A stretch of DNA of 6,160 bases. It comes from JANOBJ01 sp031411575 (GTDB lineage Bacteria; Pseudomonadota; Gammaproteobacteria; Burkholderiales; Burkholderiaceae_C). The notes under the pieces are model-generated. The model was given only the letters and a program-made list of their open reading frames with translations, was not told where the DNA came from and did no database searches. Numbering within the stretch: position 1 is the stretch's first letter; each line of letters opens with the position of its first letter. The DNA lies in the NCBI GenBank assembly GCA_031411575.1, contig JANOBJ010000242.1:1-6160 (forward strand). The letters run 5' to 3'. The translations under genes were made by a program, and so were the position numbers. Below, piece by piece: positions 1-5,415 of this stretch.

Positions 1-1
1 C

Positions 2-1246
2 GAAAAACACCTGAAAACCGTGGTTCCGTGCGTGTGGGTGGACGCCACCCACCCGAGCTACACGCTCTACACCAGCGGCACCACCGGCCGGCCCAAGGGC
101 GTGCAGCGCGACACCGGCGGTTACGCCGTGGCGCTGGCCGCTAGCATGAAGCACATCTTCTGCGGCAACCCTGGCGAAACCTATTTTTCCACCAGCGACA
201 TCGGCTGGGTGGTGGGCCACAGCTACATCGTCTACGGCCCGCTGATCGCGGGCATGGCGACCATCCTGTACGAAGGCTTGCCGACCCGGCCGGACGGCGG
301 CATCTGGTGGAGCCTGGTCGAAAAGTACAAGGTGACGGTGATGTTCAGTGCGCCCACTGCCGTGCGGGTGCTCAAGAAACAGGACCCGGCGCTGCTCAAG
401 AATTACGACCTGTCCAGCCTGCGCTCGCTGTTCCTGGCGGGCGAGCCGCTGGACGAGCCGACCGCGCGCTGGATCGCCGATGGCCTGGGCGTGCCCATCA
501 TCGACAACTACTGGCAGACCGAAAGCGGCTGGCCGATCCTCACCATTGCCAACGGTGTGGAGAAAAAAGCCAGCAAGTTCGGCAGCCCCGGCATCCCGAT
601 GTATGGCTACAGCGTGAAGCTGCTGCACGAGAGCACCGGCGAAGAACTGACCGGCCCCGACCAGAAGGGCGTGGTGGTGATCGAAGGCCCGACGCCGCCC
701 GGCTTCATGCAGACGGTGTGGCGCGACGACGCGCGCTTCGTCAAAACCTACTGGGACAGCATCCCGGGCAAACAGGTCTACAGCACCTTTGACTGGGGCA
801 TCCGCGACCAGGACGGTTACTTCTACATCCTGGGCCGCACCGATGACGTGATCAATGTGGCCGGCCACCGCCTGGGTACGCGCGAGATCGAGGAAAGCAT
901 CTCCAGCCACCCGAACGTGGCCGAGGTGGCGGTAGTGGGCGTGGCCGATCCGCTCAAAGGTCAGGTGGCGATGGCATTCGTGGTACCGCGCGATGCGTCG
1001 GGGCTGACCGACGACGCAGCTCGGCTGAAGTTGGAAGGCGACATCATGCGGGTGGTGGACCAGTCGCTCGGCGCGGTGGCGCGGCCGTCGCGGGTGCGCT
1101 TTGTGACCGTGCTGCCCAAGACGCGCAGCGGCAAACTGCTGCGTCGCGCCATCCAGGCGGTGTGCGAGGGTCGCGACCCGGGCGATCTGACGACGATTGA
1201 AGACCCGACTGCGCTGCAGCAGATCAAGGATCTGGTGGCGGGGTAG
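2..1246 (+). CDS. prpE: Propionyl-CoA synthetase, 3' part (5' end outside window)
   Basis: This acyl-CoA synthetase of the ANL (AMP-forming) superfamily activates propionate with ATP and CoA to propionyl-CoA in the cytoplasm, normally feeding the 2-methylcitrate cycle. Reading is open from base 2, giving 414 residues; PrpE is usually about 630, so roughly the first 215 are missing. Visible motifs are the ATP-binding P-loop TSGTTGRPKG (71-100), YWQTESGW (509-532), the hinge block from DWGIRDQDGY to GRTDDVINVAGHRLGTREIEE (791-895), and the C-terminal SGKLLRR with the catalytic lysine, which is also the usual acylation site, at 1133-1135. YWQTESGWPI, in place of YWQTETGG, and the ending CEGRDPGDLTTIEDP favour PrpE over acetyl-CoA synthetase. 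The GTG at 20 is an internal valine, not a start. The stop is TAG at 1244-1246. It converges on the DNA ligase gene. No frameshift or missing core residue was seen. Confidence 0.93.
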   Translation, partial: EKHLKTVVPCVWVDATHPSYTLYTSGTTGRPKGVQRDTGGYAVALAASMKHIFCGNPGETYFSTSDIGWVVGHSYIVYGPLIAGMATILYEGLPTRPDGGIWWSLVEKYKVTVMFSAPTAVRVLKKQDPALLKNYDLSSLRSLFLAGEPLDEPTARWIADGLGVPIIDNYWQTESGWPILTIANGVEKKASKFGSPGIPMYGYSVKLLHESTGEELTGPDQKGVVVIEGPTPPGFMQTVWRDDARFVKTYWDSIPGKQVYSTFDWGIRDQDGYFYILGRTDDVINVAGHRLGTREIEESISSHPNVAEVAVVGVADPLKGQVAMAFVVPRDASGLTDDAARLKLEGDIMRVVDQSLGAVARPSRVRFVTVLPKTRSGKLLRRAIQAVCEGRDPGDLTTIEDPTALQQIKDLVAG

Positions 1247-1270
1247 GGTGGGCGCCGGTCAGCGGGTCCA

Positions 1271-1294
1271 GCCTGGCCGGGGCCAGGCCCGGCC
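1271..1294. terminator. Overlapping GC-rich hairpins between convergent genes (possible bidirectional terminator)
   Basis: The 56 bases between the prpE and ligase stops contain two overlapping inverted repeats. One is GCCTGGC (1271-1277), loop CGGG, GCCAGGC (1282-1288), which can close to 8 pairs with a 2-base loop. The other is GGCCGGG (1275-1281), loop GCCAGG, CCCGGCC (1288-1294). They share bases, so only one can form at a time. The position suits termination from both sides. There is no T-run on either strand, so a classical intrinsic terminator is not proven. Confidence 0.45.
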
Positions 1295-1302
1295 GATGCG
1301 GC

Positions 1303-2160
1303 TTAGAGGCCGTCGTGCACCCGCAAAAAGCTCGCAAAGCGCGGCTTGCCGCCTGGCGTGGTGTCGCGGTAGGTGTAGGTGACGGTGCTTCCGATGGCCG
1401 GCGGGGCTTTGCGTTGCGCGTCGGTGAAGCCGGTGCCCAGCCTGAAGCGCTGGCCGCTGTCGGTCTTGACGTCGAGCGCCCCGAGCTGGCCCGCGTACTT
1501 GCCTTTGCCGGGCACATGGGCCACGACCACGGCTTCGGCGTCCTGTACGGCCTTGAGCTTGAGCAGCACATCGCTGCGGCCGGTGGCCACCGGCGCGTCG
1601 GCCTTGTGCAGCATCAGGCCTTCGCCGCCGGCTGCCACCACGGCCTTGAGCCGCGCCTGCAGGGCGACCGGGCTGGCCACGCGAAACTGCTCCACGGCCT
1701 GCAGCTGCGGCCATGCGGCCGCTTGCACGATGCCCCGCAACTGTTCGGCGCGTGACTCAAACGTGCCACTGCCCTGTGGCAGCTCAAACACCATGTAGGT
1801 GACCAGGCGCCATTCGGTGGCGACCGGTTGCGTCTTGCGAACGGTGCCGGACAGGGCGTCAAATTTTCTGCGCGCCATCCACAGCTCGCCATCGAGCGGG
1901 GTGGCGGGCAGGCGGGCGGTGAACCACTTGGGCGCCGGCACGATGCGGCCACTGCGAAAGCGCAAGGTGGTGCCGTCCCACAGCGCCCGCACGCCGTCGA
2001 GCTTTTCGCTGACCAGATAGCCGGCGGGGTTGATGCCCGGCGGCGCGGCTTGCGCCAGCAGCACGTCCAGCGCAGGCTTGGCCAAGGTCTGCGTGGCGGC
2101 GCCCAGGCCGCTCAACAGCGCGAGCAAGCGGACGGGAAACAGGCGGCGCTGCAGGTTCAT
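1303..2160 (-). CDS. ligE: Exported ATP-dependent DNA ligase, Lig E type
   Basis: This 285-residue minimal DNA ligase seals nicks in duplex DNA using ATP, through an adenylated lysine. Motif I is EKLDG with catalytic K53. The FRSG/WF segment is at 68-80, motif III is LDGEL (D90-E92), motif IIIa is FELP (125-128, where FDLP is more common), motif IV is GGEGLMLHK (178-186), and motif V is LLKLK (K201, K203). An OB domain follows, ending with RLGTGFTDAQRKAPPAIG and the Lig E-like PRFASFLR (273-280). The N-terminus is a Sec-type signal (RRLFPVRLLALLSGLGAA, probable cleavage after TLA27), so it should act in the periplasm or outside. Lig E proteins of Neisseria and Haemophilus have the same short layout and leader. 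The ATG at 2160 is chosen because it gives this signal. It lies 14 bases after the FecR gene stop and has no clear Shine-Dalgarno, which suggests translational coupling. The stop is TAA at 1305-1303. Confidence 0.9.
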   Translation of the reverse strand: MNLQRRLFPVRLLALLSGLGAATQTLAKPALDVLLAQAAPPGINPAGYLVSEKLDGVRALWDGTTLRFRSGRIVPAPKWFTARLPATPLDGELWMARRKFDALSGTVRKTQPVATEWRLVTYMVFELPQGSGTFESRAEQLRGIVQAAAWPQLQAVEQFRVASPVALQARLKAVVAAGGEGLMLHKADAPVATGRSDVLLKLKAVQDAEAVVVAHVPGKGKYAGQLGALDVKTDSGQRFRLGTGFTDAQRKAPPAIGSTVTYTYRDTTPGGKPRFASFLRVHDGL

Positions 2161-2174
2161 GGCAGTCGCACCGG

Positions 2175-3740
2175 TCAGTTGCGCACTGCGGTTGACGGTG
2201 TGGCGCGGTCGGTGGTGGCAGGCAACACCGCCAGGCCATTGCTGCTGGTCTGGCTGAACCCGGCAGCGCCGGTCACCCGACCCAATTGGCCATGGTCCAG
2301 CCCGTACACCAGGCCCGCCTTGTTGGCCAGGTTGCCGGAGAAAAAGCCGTTGATCGAGACCCGCGAGCCCTGGGTGCTGGCGAAGGTCGAGCCGCTGATC
2401 AGCACCGGTGGCTGCGCGTTGGGCGCTGTTTTCAGGGGCAGATTGAACTGGACCGATTGGTCGCCGAACTGGGTAGTGATCTGAACGCCCACTTGCCCGG
2501 CCGTGAAGTCCGCCGACAGGCTGCCGCTGACAAGCTGGCCCGTGGCGGTGCTGCCGCCATTGGTGGCGGTGGGCGCCGTGCCGCCCACCAGCGCGTACTC
2601 GGCCGTGCCGGCACCGGGCATCTGGTTCACGGGCGTCGGACGGCCCACGATGTAGTGCACATCGGTCAGCGCAGCAGTGACGCCGGAATTGCTGCGATCG
2701 GCACTGGCCCAGAAGCCCCAACCAATGAAGTCGGCGTCCTTGACCTGTGCGTTCGGGAAACTGGCCAGCGGGGCGGCTGGGCCCACAGCCAGGATCGAGC
2801 CCACCGCGCTGTCGGCGCTGGCGTAGGCCGTCAGCGCGGTCTTGGTGATGCTCGCGGCATCGGGCAGCGGTTGCCCGGTCTCGCAGTCGATGGTCGTGAT
2901 GCGGCCCAGCGCCTCAGACGGCAGGAGCTGCAGCGCGCCGCCTCCGTTGAGGAACGCGGCTCGCAGGTCGGTGCTGACGCCGGTGAAGGGAATGCTGGGA
3001 ATCGAGGGTGGGGGCAGCGGGGTCACGCCCGGCAAGGGAGCCGGGGCGCCCGGTCCCTGGGTGGGAGGCAACACCGCGCTGGTGCCGGCGGGCCGTGTCT
3101 GGTTGGCTGCGACCACCGGGTCCTGGGTGAGTGGCGGGATGGGCAGCGAGGCGCGCGCGTTGGTGCGCGAGGGCAAGACGCTGTTGCTGCCCACGCGGGC
3201 GGATTCGCCAGCCGTCAGGCCGACGCAGCCGGCGGCCGTGCAAACCTCGATGGCGTCCTGTTCGGTCGCCACCGACAGGCTGCCATCGGGGTTGTAGGCC
3301 AGGTGAAACGACGAGCCGCGGATGCCCACGGTGGCGGTACGGGTGATGACCTTGTAGTTGTCGCGGTTGCGCTTGCCAATCAGCCCGGTGATTGCGCGCA
3401 TGCCGCCGCGCGTCAGGTCCACCAGAAAATTGTCGGTCTTGGGGTCGTTGCGATCGGCGTAATTGCGGATGTTGAACTCGGAGTTGGGCTGCACCGCCAC
3501 CAGGCCGCCGTCGGTGAAGCGGATTTGCGCCTGCCCGTTGCTCCCTGTCAGGATGGTGTCGCCACTGTCCACGGCGCGGCCTTTGCTCAGCGTATCGGCG
3601 GCGCCGTTTCCGCGGCGCACGGTCGTCTCGCCACTGGTGAACTGTGTCACGCCCGCAGCCGCAAGGGCGTGCAGCGGAAAGATCGCCGCCAGGGCGATCA
3701 CCAGCAGCACAGGGCTACCGGGAAGAAATGATTTTTTCAC
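2175..3740 (-). CDS. Secreted FecR-domain protein with TbpB-like C-terminal domain (putative Slam-type cargo)
   Basis: This 521-residue protein starts at a GTG. Residues 1-27 are a signal peptide (KKSF, hydrophobic core 11-23, probable cleavage after ALA27) with no lipobox. A FecR domain spans about 36-165, with GDTILTGSNGQAQIRF, a FTDGG turn and the hallmark TRTATVGIRGSSF (133-145). C167 and C172 (CTAAGC) could form a disulfide; a third cysteine is C286. Residues 199-254 are a proline-rich linker. The rest is Gly/Ser/Thr-rich and beta-rich: GWGFWAS (340-346), VHYIVG (361-366), EYALVGGTAPT (381-391), GSLSADFTAG (406-415), and INGFFSGNLANKAGLVYGL (463-481), which resembles the GxFxGpxAxxxGxxY repeats of TbpB-type barrels. 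There is no transmembrane anchor, anti-sigma helix or neighbouring sigma/TonB gene, so ferric-citrate signalling is unlikely. It probably acts in the periplasm or at the surface. The FecR domain is firm; the TbpB-like reading is by eye and tentative. Confidence 0.8.
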   Translation of the reverse strand: MKKSFLPGSPVLLVIALAAIFPLHALAAAGVTQFTSGETTVRRGNGAADTLSKGRAVDSGDTILTGSNGQAQIRFTDGGLVAVQPNSEFNIRNYADRNDPKTDNFLVDLTRGGMRAITGLIGKRNRDNYKVITRTATVGIRGSSFHLAYNPDGSLSVATEQDAIEVCTAAGCVGLTAGESARVGSNSVLPSRTNARASLPIPPLTQDPVVAANQTRPAGTSAVLPPTQGPGAPAPLPGVTPLPPPSIPSIPFTGVSTDLRAAFLNGGGALQLLPSEALGRITTIDCETGQPLPDAASITKTALTAYASADSAVGSILAVGPAAPLASFPNAQVKDADFIGWGFWASADRSNSGVTAALTDVHYIVGRPTPVNQMPGAGTAEYALVGGTAPTATNGGSTATGQLVSGSLSADFTAGQVGVQITTQFGDQSVQFNLPLKTAPNAQPPVLISGSTFASTQGSRVSINGFFSGNLANKAGLVYGLDHGQLGRVTGAAGFSQTSSNGLAVLPATTDRATPSTAVRN

Positions 3741-3748
3741 GGCACGAA

Positions 3749-3753
3749 TCCTT
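3749..3753 (-). promoter_or_regulatory. Ribosome binding site fixing the GTG start of the FecR-domain gene
   Basis: On the minus strand AAGGA lies 8 bases before the GTG at 3740. The frame stays open upstream to 3839, inside the preceding gene. Only the GTG has a proper Shine-Dalgarno, and it begins directly with a typical signal peptide (MKKSF), so it is preferred over any upstream start. Confidence 0.75.
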
Positions 3754-3795
3754 GGGTGCGGGTGGTGGGAGGTTGCGCAGGCATAAGCGCGGGGT

Positions 3796-5124
3796 TCAGA
3801 AATCACGCCGAACCGTGACGGACACGGTGGTGCGGTCATAGTCGGCGATCACGATGTTGGAACGGGTGTCCATCAGCGCCAGTTGCGGGGTGACGCGCCA
3901 CTCCGGCACCGGCACCCAGTTCAGGCCGAGATTGACGTTGGTCTGCCGGTCGCGCCGGGTCACCTGGAACAGCGGATCAGCGCCGCCGTGGCGTCGCTGT
4001 TCGTAGCCAAGCGTGGCAAACCCGGCCAGCGCGGTACCGAGCGGCTGCTGCACGCCCAGCCGCAGGCCCTGCAGGGTGTGGCCGAGGTGCGGCACGCCGG
4101 GGTTGCGCTCGGCTTCTTCGCCGGCGTAGGCGCCACCGTAGGCCAGCAGACCCGAACGCATCTGGTGCGCGTACGACGCGCCGAGCACGCGGCGGTCAGC
4201 GTCGCGAACCGCCTGCAGCGGGTAGCTCAGGCGCGACAGCTGCACATAGGCGCCGGCCTGGCGGAAGGCGTCAAACCGCATCATCCATTCGCCCACCACG
4301 CCGGCCTGGTCACGCGCGCGTGCGCCGTCCACATTCTGGGTGTCGAACTGGCCGACCAGGCTGAATTCATGCCGCTCGTAGCGGTAGCTGGCGCCGCCGT
4401 TCAGGGCGATCTGGCGGGTATTGAACACATCGGCGCTGCCACTGTTGGCGCGGTAACTGGCGGCCGCATTGCCAATCAGCGACCAGCGCGGATCGAGCAC
4501 ATAACGCCCCTGAACGCCAGCGCCCAGCGTGGCAAACGTCGCGGCGGTCTTGACGCCGGCCGCATTGAGCTGAAACACCGCACCGAAAGCCGGCACCGCC
4601 ACATTGGGGTCTGACGGGCCGCTGTTGACGTTGCTGTCACGCCCGATGGAGGTCTCGACATGGCCACGCCACGATGAGCGGCCATCGGCTTCGACACGGT
4701 CTATGGCCTGCAGGAACTGGTCAATCGATTGCGATGCCTTGAGCGGGATGCCCTGGTCTTTGGTCTGCTCCAGTACCGTGCGCGCAGCCTTGTTGTCACC
4801 CACGGCAAACAACGCACGGCCGAGTTCGGCCCGGGCGCGCGCATTGGCGGGCTGTACGGCCAGCACCCGCTCCAGCGCGAAGATGGCGCGCGAATATTCA
4901 CCGATTTCGTTGGCGGCGATGCCAAAGACGGTGTCGAAATCGGGGTCGCCCGCACGGGCGGTTTCCTGAGGCTCCAGCAGTGCGTAGGCCTGGCGCGCCT
5001 TGCCGCTTTGAGCCATGGCGAGCGCTTCGCGCACCAGGGCGTCGGTTTCGGCGTGCACGCCGATAGGGCACCAAAGGGCACCTGCCAGCAATGCGGTGAG
5101 CAAGCCGGGGACAGATTTCTGCAT
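3796..5124 (-). CDS. TPR-repeat outer-membrane beta-barrel protein, Slam/DUF560-like
   Basis: This 442-residue exported protein has a signal peptide at residues 1-25 (hydrophobic core 7-23, cleavage probably after VHA25). C19 does not sit in a lipobox. Residues about 29-125 form TPR-like helical pairs, seen in REALAMAQSGKARQAYALLE, FGIAANEIGEYSRAIFALERVL and ARAELGRALFAVGDNKAARTVLE. From about 150 the protein becomes alternating amphipathic strands with Gly/Tyr-rich turns, beginning ETSIGRDSNVNSG (157-169) and ending TVSVTVRRDF with a terminal Phe, as in outer-membrane barrels. About 290 barrel residues would fit 14 strands. A TPR domain plus such a barrel is the layout of Slam proteins, which move TbpB-like cargo to the surface. 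It precedes the FecR-domain gene by 55 bases and is probably first in an operon with it. Barrel and TPR are well supported; Slam membership is inferred. An unrelated TPR-porin is the alternative. Confidence 0.75.
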   Translation of the reverse strand: MQKSVPGLLTALLAGALWCPIGVHAETDALVREALAMAQSGKARQAYALLEPQETARAGDPDFDTVFGIAANEIGEYSRAIFALERVLAVQPANARARAELGRALFAVGDNKAARTVLEQTKDQGIPLKASQSIDQFLQAIDRVEADGRSSWRGHVETSIGRDSNVNSGPSDPNVAVPAFGAVFQLNAAGVKTAATFATLGAGVQGRYVLDPRWSLIGNAAASYRANSGSADVFNTRQIALNGGASYRYERHEFSLVGQFDTQNVDGARARDQAGVVGEWMMRFDAFRQAGAYVQLSRLSYPLQAVRDADRRVLGASYAHQMRSGLLAYGGAYAGEEAERNPGVPHLGHTLQGLRLGVQQPLGTALAGFATLGYEQRRHGGADPLFQVTRRDRQTNVNLGLNWVPVPEWRVTPQLALMDTRSNIVIADYDRTTVSVTVRRDF

Positions 5125-5127
5125 AAG

Positions 5128-5133
5128 CTCCCT
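5128..5133 (-). promoter_or_regulatory. Ribosome binding site of the TPR/barrel gene
   Basis: AGGGAG reads on the minus strand just before the ATG at 5124, with 3 bases between. This spacing is short, but it is 5 bases if AGGG is taken as the core. It supports the chosen start and lies directly downstream of the 5135-5149 palindrome. Confidence 0.6.
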
Positions 5134-5134
5134 G

Positions 5135-5149
5135 AATTCGTAACGAATT
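5135..5149. promoter_or_regulatory. 15-base palindrome, candidate operator or leader hairpin
   Basis: AATTCGT-A-ACGAATT is a perfect inverted repeat with 7-base arms around a single central base. It sits between the expected transcription start of the minus-strand operon (about 5154) and its ribosome binding site. As DNA it could bind a dimeric repressor. As RNA it could form a 6-pair stem with a TTA triloop next to the Shine-Dalgarno. No known regulator site was recognised. Confidence 0.45.
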
Positions 5150-5160
5150 GTTCTTTTGAA

Positions 5161-5188
5161 TTTATAGCACGGCAGGCGCTTGCGGCAA
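5161..5188 (-). promoter_or_regulatory. Sigma70-type promoter for the three-gene minus-strand operon
   Basis: On the minus strand TTGCCG (5188-5183, -35) is followed after 16 bases by TATAAA (5166-5161, -10). TGC stands immediately before the -10, giving an extended -10. Five of six -10 bases match the consensus. The start would be near 5154, giving a leader of about 30 bases. The AT-rich patch around it stands out from the GC-rich surroundings. Confidence 0.65.
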
Positions 5189-5383
5189 CCGACTCTTACA
5201 ACCGGTGTGCTGTTGGCGCAACGAAGCTGCGTTCGCGGTCATGCAGCCGGCTGCGCGGGCCGTCCGGTGCTCCCCGGTTCGAATCGGTGGCACAATCGGC
5301 GCTGTACTTAGGCCCTTCCCCAGCCACAGTCGCATCCGCCATTCGGTCCAGCCGTGTCGCGGAAGGTTTCTCAACCAGCTAAT

Positions 5384-5400
5384 GTTTCCCAGAGGGAAAC
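5384..5400 (+). promoter_or_regulatory. Leader hairpin directly against the sucA ribosome binding site
   Basis: GTTTCCC (5384-5390), triloop AGA, GGGAAAC (5394-5400) make a perfect 7-pair stem, extendable by a T-G pair (5383/5401). The very next bases are the Shine-Dalgarno GGAGGT. In the mRNA the stem would sit beside the ribosome landing site, where it might tune translation or protect the 5' end. It could also be a protein-binding palindrome in DNA. Confidence 0.5.
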
Positions 5401-5406
5401 GGAGGT
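5401..5406 (+). promoter_or_regulatory. Ribosome binding site of sucA
   Basis: GGAGGT is a near-perfect Shine-Dalgarno 9 bases before the ATG at 5416. It fixes that start. Confidence 0.85.
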
Positions 5407-5415
5407 CAGCGCCCT

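Larger units (their letters stand above)
5125..5415. other. Divergent intergenic region between the envelope operon and sucA
   Basis: These 291 bases carry no credible gene. The left part holds the operon ribosome binding site, palindrome and promoter. The middle holds a perfect 12-base palindrome GCAGCCGGCTGC (5243-5254) and a small repeat GTTG-GCG-CAAC (5212-5222). TGGCACAAT (5288-5296) could be an extended -10 for sucA, but it lacks a convincing -35, so the sucA promoter is not fixed. The right end holds the sucA leader hairpin and ribosome binding site. Confidence 0.6.

Noticed and set aside
2161..2721. Upstream in-frame extension of the ligase reading frame by 187 codons
   Set aside because: It lies wholly inside the FecR-domain gene in another frame and has low-complexity shadow composition. 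The ATG at 2160 gives a proper signal peptide and the family's usual length.
2286..3731. 481-codon plus-strand open frame opposite the FecR-domain gene
   Set aside because: It is Gly/Arg/Ala-rich with no recognisable domain. Long antisense frames are expected in GC-rich genes, and the minus-strand gene has a signal peptide, ribosome site and domain.
3741..3839. Start of the FecR-domain protein at 3839
   Set aside because: It would overlap the preceding gene, bury the signal peptide behind about 33 residues, and ignore the AAGGA site before the GTG at 3740.
3883..4614. Plus-strand open frame opposite the TPR/barrel gene
   Set aside because: It has no domain and no ribosome site, with composition of an antisense shadow. 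The minus-strand gene explains the region.
5276..5285. GGTTCGAATC, like a tRNA T-loop
   Set aside because: Flanking bases do not pair into a T-stem (G-G and C-T mismatches), and no acceptor, D or anticodon arms are found around it.
5288..5303. GG-N10-GC spacing in TGGCACAATCGGCGC suggesting a sigma54 promoter
   Set aside because: The -24 half TGGCAC fits, but the -12 half lacks the TTGC core, and sucA is not a typical sigma54 gene.
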